This document shows positions 46,853-54,823 of a stretch of DNA of 64,000 bases, one piece after another; the stretch's first letter is position 1; each line of letters begins with the position of its first letter. The notes beneath the pieces are model-generated. The model did not search any database. It saw only the letters and a list, made by a program, of their open reading frames with translations, and had not been told where the DNA came from. Source of the stretch: Neoalteromonas flava (GTDB lineage: Bacteria; Pseudomonadota; Gammaproteobacteria; Enterobacterales; Alteromonadaceae); contig NZ_PEAX01000002.1 in assembly GCF_002807685.1 (NCBI RefSeq), positions 310,001-374,000 on the forward strand, given 5' to 3'. A program made the translations under genes and the position numbers.

Positions 46853-48055
46853 ATGTTCTGCAAAGCAATAGCCCTGGCCAGTGCGGTTACACTTTCAATG
46901 TCAGTGGTACAAGCAAACGACGATGATCTCGCCAAGACTGCTAACCGAATCGCCCAAACGAGTATTATTGTCGATGGTCATATCGATGTGCCGTATCGCG
47001 TAAAAGAGCAGTGGGTTGATGTAACCCAAGCAACTGTGGGCGGTGATTTCGATTACCCGCGCGCGAAACAAGGGGGATTGAACGCTCCCTTTATGTCAAT
47101 TTATGTACCTGCATCATTGGATAATAGCCCACGTTCAACTCAGCTTGCCCACGAATTAATTGACTCGGTAGAGGCCATTGTGGCTCGTGCGCCTAACAAG
47201 TTTGCCATTGCTACCAGCGTTGCAGACGTGCACGACCATTTCAAACAAGGGCTTATATCGCTCCCCATGGGGATGGAAAACGGCTCGCCTATTCAGGGCG
47301 ACCTAGCAAACTTGAAAACATTTTATCAGCGTGGCATACGCTACATAACGCTGGCGCACTCGCAAAGTAATCATATCAGTGACTCTTCCTACGACTTACG
47401 TCGCCAATGGAAAGGGCTTAGTCCATTTGGTAAGGAGCTAGTCAAAGAAATGAATGCGCTTGGGATTATGATTGATATCTCACATGTTTCAGATGCAGCG
47501 TTCTACCAAGCTTTGGAAATTAGCCAAGTACCGGTTATCGCCTCGCACTCAAGTTTGCGTAAATTCACGCCTGGTTTTGAACGCAACATGGATGATGAAA
47601 TGCTCAAAGCGCTTGCGCAAAACGGCGGCGTCATCATGATCAACTTTGGCTCCGGGTTTATTAGTCCTATGGCGCGACAATGGCGCGATAAATTAGGCGA
47701 ACGCCGTCAGGCCCTGATCGATGAGTTTGGTGAAGATAGCCAACAAGTAACCGAGTTTAATGAGCAATATCGCGAACAAAACCCTTATCCTTTTTCCAAT
47801 TTGGATATGGTCCTTGACCATATTGATCACGTTGTAGCCACAGTTGGCATTGACTATGTGGGCATTGGTTCTGACTATGACGGGGTTGGCGACTCGTTAC
47901 CCGAGGGTTTGAAAGACGTCTCCACTTTTCCTAATTTAGTCGCAGGACTACTTGCCCGCGACTACAGTGAAGCGCAAATTCGACAAATCCTTGGTGGTAA
48001 TCTATTGCGGGTTTGGCAACAAGTTGAAGACTATGCCGCGCAGCATAGCTCATAG
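46853..48055 (+). CDS. Secreted M19 (renal-type) dipeptidase
   Basis: M19 dipeptidases are binuclear zinc enzymes that hydrolyse dipeptides, including some with D-residues. The 400-residue precursor has a signal peptide (about residues 1-21, ending VQA), so it is periplasmic or secreted. Metal-site motifs are His43-x-Asp45 in VDGHIDVPY, a bridging Glu region at MGMENGSPI, the histidine in MIDISHVSD and IASHSSLRKF, and the aspartate in GIGSDYDGVG. It is divergent from sapC, with 244 bases between the starts that hold no other gene I recognise. Confidence 0.9.
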   Translation: MFCKAIALASAVTLSMSVVQANDDDLAKTANRIAQTSIIVDGHIDVPYRVKEQWVDVTQATVGGDFDYPRAKQGGLNAPFMSIYVPASLDNSPRSTQLAHELIDSVEAIVARAPNKFAIATSVADVHDHFKQGLISLPMGMENGSPIQGDLANLKTFYQRGIRYITLAHSQSNHISDSSYDLRRQWKGLSPFGKELVKEMNALGIMIDISHVSDAAFYQALEISQVPVIASHSSLRKFTPGFERNMDDEMLKALAQNGGVIMINFGSGFISPMARQWRDKLGERRQALIDEFGEDSQQVTEFNEQYREQNPYPFSNLDMVLDHIDHVVATVGIDYVGIGSDYDGVGDSLPEGLKDVSTFPNLVAGLLARDYSEAQIRQILGGNLLRVWQQVEDYAAQHSS

Positions 48056-48070
48056 CCCAATTCACATGAA

Positions 48071-48367
48071 TTAGAACATCAAGCTTACCAGGATCACCGT
48101 GACCAATATCAGCATGTATGGCAATGGCGAAGACCATAACGATAATGGTTGCGGTGTTTGGTTCGGCTCCACAGATTGATTAACTGGGGCAGTATCCATG
48201 AGCAAGCTTTGACGCCTTTGTGAACGCTTGCGCTGCCAATAGACCATCGCCAGCGTGGCTACAAACAATGCTATTGCCAGCCACATATCGAAGCCTTCGT
48301 ATATATAGGCAGCCCAGAAATAAAGAAACACATAGGCTGCACCGCTTAACCAAAAAAATACTTTCAC
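48071..48367 (-). CDS. Small hypothetical membrane protein
   Basis: I do not recognise this 98-residue protein. It has hydrophobic segments at about residues 4-22 and 27-43, a basic stretch (WQRKRSQRRQS) and a third segment at the C-terminal end (about 80-97, LPYMLILVTVILVSLMF). By the positive-inside rule the basic loop is cytoplasmic. It starts two bases after the stop of the alpha/beta hydrolase gene, so it is likely the last gene of that operon. It converges on the dipeptidase gene with 15 bases between stops. Confidence 0.65.
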   Translation of the reverse strand: MKVFFWLSGAAYVFLYFWAAYIYEGFDMWLAIALFVATLAMVYWQRKRSQRRQSLLMDTAPVNQSVEPNQTPQPLSLWSSPLPYMLILVTVILVSLMF

Positions 48368-48369
48368 AA

Positions 48370-49416
48370 CTACTCCGCAGGATTTAACTTTATTTGTTGT
48401 TGGATGAAATGAGTCAGCATTGCCAACATATGTTTATGCAACGGATTCGGCTCAGGTACAAAACAAAAATCAACAACTTCATCAAGTGGTGCTGTTACCG
48501 CCATCGCTTGAACTTGAGCATTATCTAAAAGTAAGTCACCGTGACAAAGTTCATAACGTTCGTCAACGATAAAGGTTGTGTTGGCGGCTAGATTAACCGC
48601 TAGGAAATTCTCTACGCCATGCAACGGCGTAGTTACATCCGCAGCTGAATGCGCTGCAAAGGTCGGTATGCTTGGATTGGCCAGTGCCAACTGAGATCGG
48701 ATTTGACGGATCACTTGCATCAATTCAAATGCAGCAAATAGACTAACGTCTGGATATTTGTATGGATTCATGCCATGTGACACGTAATCCCCATCGATCC
48801 ATTTCGCAATTGTTTGCATGCCCACAATGCGGCTCATTTGTTCTGCATTGTTAGATAGTGCCAATGCAGCTGAGAATAGCAGCAATCCGGTAACCGTATT
48901 TGGGTTGTTTAGCACATATTCGGTGGCAAGAGCACCGCCTGCAGAAAAACCACCAACGAAATGCAGGCGCCCGAGGCCACGACTTAAGTTAATAATTTCT
49001 GCCACGCTATCGCGCCACCTTGTCTCGAGTTCTGGGTCTTGCATGTCTGCATCAGCATCTCGTAGGCCATGACCCGGTAACAAAGCAACGACAACATTAT
49101 AACCTTGTTGGTGCAGCGCAGCCGCTACCGAACGAAAATAAAATGGCGAATCACTGAGTCCATGAAATAGCACGATAACGGCATCGGTGGTTCTTTGATG
49201 GTGAAGTATGTAAGGCGCGTTACCTTCATTGCGCAGCACCAGAGAACAGACTCGCGTTGTATTAAGGTCTTGCTGCATGCAGCGTTGTGGATGCCCTAAG
49301 TGAGTTTGATAATACTGCTTAAATGCGTCGACAGCGGTGGCAAAATCACTCGCCTGTGAATAGTGACTAACTAACAGGCTCAGCGCTGCTACGCTGAGCC
49401 AACATCTACTGCTCAA
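48370..49416 (-). CDS. Secreted alpha/beta hydrolase
   Basis: This 348-residue serine hydrolase has an N-terminal signal peptide (about residues 1-22, ending in SQA) and the alpha/beta fold: oxyanion-region VLFHGLSDSP at about residue 86, the nucleophile elbow GGFSAGGALA (Ser near 157), an acidic residue expected in the AHSAADVTTP region and a late histidine in YELCHGD. Substrate could be a lysophospholipid or other ester; that is not determined by sequence. It overlaps the peroxiredoxin-glutaredoxin gene by four bases. Confidence 0.8.
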   Translation of the reverse strand: MSSRCWLSVAALSLLVSHYSQASDFATAVDAFKQYYQTHLGHPQRCMQQDLNTTRVCSLVLRNEGNAPYILHHQRTTDAVIVLFHGLSDSPFYFRSVAAALHQQGYNVVVALLPGHGLRDADADMQDPELETRWRDSVAEIINLSRGLGRLHFVGGFSAGGALATEYVLNNPNTVTGLLLFSAALALSNNAEQMSRIVGMQTIAKWIDGDYVSHGMNPYKYPDVSLFAAFELMQVIRQIRSQLALANPSIPTFAAHSAADVTTPLHGVENFLAVNLAANTTFIVDERYELCHGDLLLDNAQVQAMAVTAPLDEVVDFCFVPEPNPLHKHMLAMLTHFIQQQIKLNPAE

Positions 49417-50153
49417 TTAAAAAATGCCTCTAAGTCATCGCTACCGCCAATGTGTTTTCCACCGATAAACACCTGCGGAACAGTATCTCGCCCACTGATA
49501 GCTTTCAAGCTAGTGAAACTTGCGGCTTGACCCAACACAATTTCCTCATAGTCAAAGCCCTTGTCCTGCAACATCGCTTTCGCCTTGGCACAATAAGGGC
49601 AGCCCGGTTTAGTGATGATTGAAACCGGCTCGCTAACTTCAGCATTGGGAGCCAAGTAAGTCAGCATCGTATCGGCATCCGAGACTTCAAATGGGTCACC
49701 AGGTAAATCAGGTTCAATAAACATCTTTTCAATAACACCATCTTTAACCAGCATAGAGTATCGCCAACTACGCTTACCAAAGCCTAAATCGGCTTTGTCA
49801 ACGAGCATGCCCATTTTATCGGTAAACTCACCATTGCCATCGGCGATAAGGGTAATGTTATTGGCTTCTTGCTGTGCGGCCCATGCGTTCATAACAAACG
49901 TATCATTGACCGACATACAAATAATGTCATCTACTCCATTTGCCTTAAACACTGACGCTAACTCATTGTATCGTGGTAAATGGGTCGACGAACAAGTTGG
50001 CGTAAATGCTCCCGGCAATGAAAATACAATGACGGTCTTATTGGCGAATAATTCGTCAGTCGACTTTTTTACCCAAGCGTCGCCCTCACGAAGCGGAAAC
50101 GTGACCTGCGGAATGCGTTGCCCTTCCTTATTTTCAAAATTTGGATTACTCAT
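49413..50153 (-). CDS. Peroxiredoxin-5/glutaredoxin fusion (hybrid peroxidase)
   Basis: The 246-residue fusion reduces peroxides with glutathione: the peroxiredoxin domain is recycled by its own glutaredoxin. The start is the ATG at 50153, with AAGGAAAA upstream. The Prx5-type domain (about residues 1-165) has the peroxidatic Cys54 in PGAFTPTCSSTH; the glutaredoxin domain (about 175-246) has the dithiol site CPYC at 185-188, a cis-Pro in DTVPQVFIGG and the GSDD glutathione site. Similar fusions are known from Haemophilus and other gammaproteobacteria. It is the first gene of a three-gene operon. Confidence 0.93.
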   Translation of the reverse strand: MSNPNFENKEGQRIPQVTFPLREGDAWVKKSTDELFANKTVIVFSLPGAFTPTCSSTHLPRYNELASVFKANGVDDIICMSVNDTFVMNAWAAQQEANNITLIADGNGEFTDKMGMLVDKADLGFGKRSWRYSMLVKDGVIEKMFIEPDLPGDPFEVSDADTMLTYLAPNAEVSEPVSIITKPGCPYCAKAKAMLQDKGFDYEEIVLGQAASFTSLKAISGRDTVPQVFIGGKHIGGSDDLEAFFN

Positions 50154-50390
50154 GTTTTTTCCTTGCTGCAATGTCGAGAACTAAGCATAGTGGTATGTGT
50201 AGTATTTGCATAATCAATTAATCCTATCAACGCAATCGGAACACACTGCATGGGTATCAAATCGCATGCTTTTATATCATTTCTCATGCCGAGCTTCGAT
50301 TGCGGCAACACCTACTCAACGTTATCTTTTGACTACAAGCAGAAGTTGTTGTTCCTAAATCGGAACAGCTTTGCATGAGAGGCAAAACCC

Positions 50391-51083
50391 ATGATTATGG
50401 TTATTGGTGGCGAAAAAGGTGGTACGGGAAAGAGTCGTATTGCACAAAATATGGCAGTGTACTTTGCCGTTGAACAACAGAAGTCAGTGGTTCTAGTAGA
50501 CTGCGAAACCAATAAATCCACTAGCAGTTGGTGTATTGATAGAAACAGAAACACCAACCTCGTGCCGATCAAATGCATTTCACTGAATGGCAAAATACGC
50601 AATGAATTGCTCAACTTGGCGCATCATTACGATGTGGTGATTGTCGATTGCAGTAGCCACGATAATTTAGCGTTGCGTTCGTCTATTGCGGTTGCCCAGC
50701 ATGTTCTGCTACCACTAAAACCGAAACGCAGAGACATGCACAGCATAAGCATAATGGAGGATGTTGTTGCTACCTGTCGCATGGTAAACCCAAAAGTCAA
50801 TGCCGCATTTGTACTGACTCAATGCTCTACCATTACAAGCATGTCTGCGCGTATTAATGCAGCCAAAGAACATTGTCGAGGTTTTGAAATTCAGGTGCTT
50901 AACTCTGTGACGTACAGTCGCAATGTTTATGATGATTCGGCAGTGGAAGGAGGGTCAGTGCTGGAAAGTGACACGAAGGGGAAAGCCGCTACCGAAATCC
51001 GCGCGATTGCTGAAGAGCTCGTCGCACGTGCAATTAGCAAAAACGATTGGCGCCCACGAATTGATGATCTGGCCAGTGCGTAA
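50391..51083 (+). CDS. Orphan ParA-family ATPase
   Basis: This is a deviant-Walker ATPase of the ParA/MinD superfamily with GGEKGGTGKSR at residues 6-16, VVLVDCETNKST (switch I) and VVIVDCSSHDN (switch II, where chromosomal ParA has DxxP/D). The 230-residue length and the YSRNVYDDSAVEGGSVLESD tail resemble stand-alone ParA proteins that place membrane or cytoplasmic cargo. There is no ParB or centromere-like repeat next to it, so a DNA-segregation role is not supported. It starts 237 bases from the divergent peroxiredoxin gene and precedes the TPR-GGDEF gene. Confidence 0.8.
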   Translation: MIMVIGGEKGGTGKSRIAQNMAVYFAVEQQKSVVLVDCETNKSTSSWCIDRNRNTNLVPIKCISLNGKIRNELLNLAHHYDVVIVDCSSHDNLALRSSIAVAQHVLLPLKPKRRDMHSISIMEDVVATCRMVNPKVNAAFVLTQCSTITSMSARINAAKEHCRGFEIQVLNSVTYSRNVYDDSAVEGGSVLESDTKGKAATEIRAIAEELVARAISKNDWRPRIDDLASA

Positions 51084-51263
51084 ATTGCACTGTAGTGATG
51101 TGACGCGGAATTCAAAATTGTTGCGATTTTTCTGCGTAAATACCTTTATTTTGCTGCTAAACCACTATACTTTGAACATATATTGAACAATGTCCATAAT
51201 AGGGAAATTCTTTTGGTCGATAGTTCAGGTGCTACTTACAGGAGTCATTACACTCCCTTTTTG

Positions 51264-53435
51264 ATGCCTTTGGTCACACGGTTAAAGTGGCGTGTTGTCG
51301 CCATCATTTGTGTGTTCTTATGCTGTTCGCAAAGTTACGCACAAACCGAAATTGAATTACAAAACGTAATGTCAAAAAATGGCTATCTCGCCTATTCCAG
51401 CGCACTCAGTTTATATCGCCAAGGCGCGCTAGAGGAGTCTCAGGCCGTTGCGCTAGCATTACTGGAAAATGCCCAACCAGAAACCCTCGACGCGGCGGCC
51501 GCCAAACGCATTATCGCCCTGATCGCAATGCGACGGGGGCAATACGACTTTGCCCAGCGCACGTTAACCCAAGTCTTGAATGAATTCCGTGCACGCGAAA
51601 AAATCCAGTTAGTCGCCCTAGTCCAAGCTGACCTTGGTAACAATCTCAGTCAACAATCATTACATTCAAACGCATTAAATCTCTACAATAGTGCCCTTAG
51701 CACCCACGAAGTTTTTGGCAATACTGAACAAACCGTAACGCTGTATAATAGTATCGCAGCGACTCTCGAGAAAATGGGCCAGTATGAGCGGGCCTTGGAA
51801 GCCTTAACCAAAGCGCTAGAGTTGCAACGCGAAAAAGGGCAAAGACAAGAGTTAACCGTTACGTTGTTCAACATCGCAGAGATCCATCGTGAATTGGCTC
51901 AGCTGGAGCAAGCTGAAGCGTATTTTAACGATGCACTGACACTAGCAATAGAGCTTAACAACCAAACCCAAGTAGCAAGAATTCAATCAAAGTTAGGATT
52001 TATCCACATCGAAAGTGGTAATTTTGCCGCCGCCGAAGCGTCGTTTAACCGAGCTATTAATTGGTTAGCCAAAATGGAACATTCGTTAACGCTTGCCGAG
52101 TCCAGAGCCGGTCTTGGGCAAGCATTAATCGGTCAAAATAAAATAGCTGACGGAATGGCGCTGTTGAACGAGGCGCTAACCCATGCAGAAGCACACGGCT
52201 TTTTAGCGCTCAAGACAAAAGTACGACTAATCCTTGCGCAGGTCCATTTACAACTTAGCAATTATCCAACGGCACTCGAGCAAGCTGAAATAGGATTAGA
52301 AGAAGCCACTCAGCGGAAAGAACTCCCAAGGCAAGCCGAATTTGAATCCGTACGTGTAGAAATCTATGAAAAAACAGGTGAGTTTGCGCTAGCGTATGCA
52401 GCATTAAAGCGCCAAAAGCAAATTGAAGCTCTTATTTTACAACAGCGGCGAGACAACGCGTTAACGGCGCTGCAGGCCGAAGTTGAGTATGTTAGGCAGG
52501 AACAAGACATTGCATTACTGCGCAAAAACAAGGCCTCGGAATTAAATCTGGCAGAACAGCGAAATGCACGCAATGTGCTTATACTCGCCAGCCTAATCGT
52601 GTTTTTATTGCTCGCATTTCTATTTTTCAGTCGCCATGCGCAAAAGCTACGCAATGAACAACTCACAGGGATCGTTAAACGCCGAACACAAGAACTCGAA
52701 AAGAAAAACGAGGAATTGCAGCAGGCCTATCGCACATTGGAACATATGAGTTTACGTGACTCATTAACGGGTTGTTATAATCGCCATTTTCTAGACGCTA
52801 ACCTGCCGGCAGAGGTCAATCGCAGTCTATTTAGTCATCGTTCGGCTAAAGAGAGCAATCAACCACCTTCGCTGCACAATGATCTACTGTGTTTTTTGCT
52901 CGACATTGACGACTTTAAAGCAATTAACGACACTTATGGTCATGTAACGGGCGATCGAGTTCTGATTCAGTTTGGTAAAATTATCGCCAATGTTTTTCGC
53001 CACTCAGACTTACAAGTCCGCTGGGGAGGAGAAGAATTTTTAGTTATTTGCCGGAATACACCGCGCTTAGATGCCGCCATGCTCGCCGAACGTTTACGTG
53101 CAACAATTGCAGATACTCCATTTAGAGGGAGTAATGAGAAAAAATTCCACGTTTCCTGCTCGATCGGCTTTACCGCTTTTCCGTTAGACATTGAGCAACC
53201 CGAAAGACTTTCATGGGAGCAATGTTTTGGCTTAGCAGACCATTGTTTATATTCTGCTAAGCGCTCTGGTAAAAACTGTTGGATTGGGATTACCCAAGCG
53301 ACTGAAAATAGCCAGGAGCCACTCAGTCCCCAAGAAAAGGCATTAGCTTTGGGCGCTTTGGAAGTACAAACGTCGCTTAATCATTTATCCTCAATCAAGT
53401 GGCAAGAAATAATCGCAGATACTCCAACTGATTAG
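51264..53435 (+). CDS. TPR-repeat sensor diguanylate cyclase
   Basis: This protein should make c-di-GMP in response to a periplasmic signal. The frame opens at 51183 (TTG), and a TTG at 51213 has AGGGA upstream, but the ATG at 51264 gives an ideal signal peptide ending SQSYA, so I use it; the start is uncertain. About residues 30-400 are tetratricopeptide repeats, then a coiled coil, a membrane helix near 436-457 and a GGDEF domain with GGEEF near 587. RHSD, five residues before GGEEF, is an intact inhibitory I-site. Its stop TAG abuts the convergent prsR stop. Confidence 0.85.
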   Translation: MPLVTRLKWRVVAIICVFLCCSQSYAQTEIELQNVMSKNGYLAYSSALSLYRQGALEESQAVALALLENAQPETLDAAAAKRIIALIAMRRGQYDFAQRTLTQVLNEFRAREKIQLVALVQADLGNNLSQQSLHSNALNLYNSALSTHEVFGNTEQTVTLYNSIAATLEKMGQYERALEALTKALELQREKGQRQELTVTLFNIAEIHRELAQLEQAEAYFNDALTLAIELNNQTQVARIQSKLGFIHIESGNFAAAEASFNRAINWLAKMEHSLTLAESRAGLGQALIGQNKIADGMALLNEALTHAEAHGFLALKTKVRLILAQVHLQLSNYPTALEQAEIGLEEATQRKELPRQAEFESVRVEIYEKTGEFALAYAALKRQKQIEALILQQRRDNALTALQAEVEYVRQEQDIALLRKNKASELNLAEQRNARNVLILASLIVFLLLAFLFFSRHAQKLRNEQLTGIVKRRTQELEKKNEELQQAYRTLEHMSLRDSLTGCYNRHFLDANLPAEVNRSLFSHRSAKESNQPPSLHNDLLCFLLDIDDFKAINDTYGHVTGDRVLIQFGKIIANVFRHSDLQVRWGGEEFLVICRNTPRLDAAMLAERLRATIADTPFRGSNEKKFHVSCSIGFTAFPLDIEQPERLSWEQCFGLADHCLYSAKRSGKNCWIGITQATENSQEPLSPQEKALALGALEVQTSLNHLSSIKWQEIIADTPTD

Positions 53436-54794
53436 CTATACACCCGTTTTCAAATCTTCAAGGTGATATTTGTCGATCAATGAATATAACGTTGGTCGGG
53501 TTACACCTAACAATTCAGCTGTTTTCGACATATTCTTATCTGCTCTTAAATAAGCTCGGCGGATCGCCTCGCTTTCTGCGTTTTCTCTCACTTCACGCAA
53601 ATTTAAAATTTCTTTTACTGCTGGCGCTTCGGCCGACCGTAACCCAAGGTCTTCGGCTGTCACCAACTGCCCTTCCGCCAATATAACTGCGGATTTGAGC
53701 TTGTTCTGCAATTCCCGGATATTACCCGGCCATGGATGTGCCAGCATGGCGTTGATGGCGCATTCACTGAATCCTTTAACCTTAGCGTTGAAGTCACTGC
53801 AGTATTGGGTTAGAAATGTTTTAGCAAGTAAGATAACATCTTGCTCTCGCTCTTTAAGCGGCGGGATTTCTATAATGATTTCCCCTACGCGATAAAATAA
53901 ATCTTCGCGGAAAGCTTCCTCAGCCACCATTTGTTGCAGATTTCGATGGGTTGCGCAAACCACTCGAATGTCGACCGGTATTTCAGTACGGCCACCGACA
54001 CGTTCTATTACACGCTCTTGTAGAAATCGGAGCATTTTAGCCTGTAGACCAATTGGCATGTCGCCGATTTCATCTAGAAACAACGTACCGCCCTGCGCCA
54101 TTTCGATTTTTCCTAGGGTCGTTTTATTGGCACCGGTAAACGCTCCCTTTTCATAACCAAATAATTCACTTTCCAGTAAATTTTCTGGAATTGAAGCACA
54201 GTTAATAGCGACAAAAGCCTTTTCGCTGCGTTGACTGTGTTCATGAATACTGCGCGCGAATACTTCTTTACCGGTACCACTTTCTCCCAGCAATAACGCA
54301 CTTATATCAGTTTGCGCTATCTTCTCGGCTCGTCGACTCGCGGCTTGTATGCTTGGGCTATTACCAATTATCTTGCCCATTGAAGGGTTGGTGCGCACTA
54401 AAATCCGATTTTCATGCTCCAGTTGTGCCAAGTTTAATGCCCGATTGATAATGATTTTCATCGTATCTGAGTCAATCGGCTTTTGATAAAAATCGTAGGC
54501 TCCTAGTTCTATGGCCTTTAATGCGTTGGCTTTATCGTTATTGCCAGTTACTACAATTACTTTGGTATGCGGTGCCAGGGAGAGGATCTCTGACAAGGCT
54601 AAAAGTCCTTCGGATGCATTGGTAGGGTCTGGTGGCAATCCGAGATCTAAAGTGACCACTGCCGGCTCATGACGACGCAGCTGGGCTATCGCAGAACTTC
54701 TATCTTCGGCGTAGACAAGCTCAAAGTCAGTCAAACTCCATTTTAGTTGTTTCTGTATTCCTAAGTCGTCATCTACCACTAACACTTTTGTCAT
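53436..54794 (-). CDS. prsR: PrsR-type sigma54-dependent response regulator
   Basis: This NtrC-type activator matches PrsR, the regulator of PEP-CTERM/exosortase systems. The 452 residues comprise a receiver domain (phospho-acceptor Asp50 in VVTLDLGLPP, preceded by VDDD at 7-10), an AAA+ domain with GESGTGKEVFARS (about residues 169-181), the sigma54 loop GAFTGA (about 233-238) and the GG(R)TEIPVDIRVVCATHRNL region, and a Fis-type helix-turn-helix (MSKTAELLGVTRPTLYSLI). It follows prsK after 29 bases. Identification relies on the partner kinase and the characteristic domain set; no PEP-CTERM target is in the window. Confidence 0.82.
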   Translation of the reverse strand: MTKVLVVDDDLGIQKQLKWSLTDFELVYAEDRSSAIAQLRRHEPAVVTLDLGLPPDPTNASEGLLALSEILSLAPHTKVIVVTGNNDKANALKAIELGAYDFYQKPIDSDTMKIIINRALNLAQLEHENRILVRTNPSMGKIIGNSPSIQAASRRAEKIAQTDISALLLGESGTGKEVFARSIHEHSQRSEKAFVAINCASIPENLLESELFGYEKGAFTGANKTTLGKIEMAQGGTLFLDEIGDMPIGLQAKMLRFLQERVIERVGGRTEIPVDIRVVCATHRNLQQMVAEEAFREDLFYRVGEIIIEIPPLKEREQDVILLAKTFLTQYCSDFNAKVKGFSECAINAMLAHPWPGNIRELQNKLKSAVILAEGQLVTAEDLGLRSAEAPAVKEILNLREVRENAESEAIRRAYLRADKNMSKTAELLGVTRPTLYSLIDKYHLEDLKTGV

Positions 54795-54823
54795 TGCGTT
54801 TCGCTTCCCTTATATCCGGCAAA

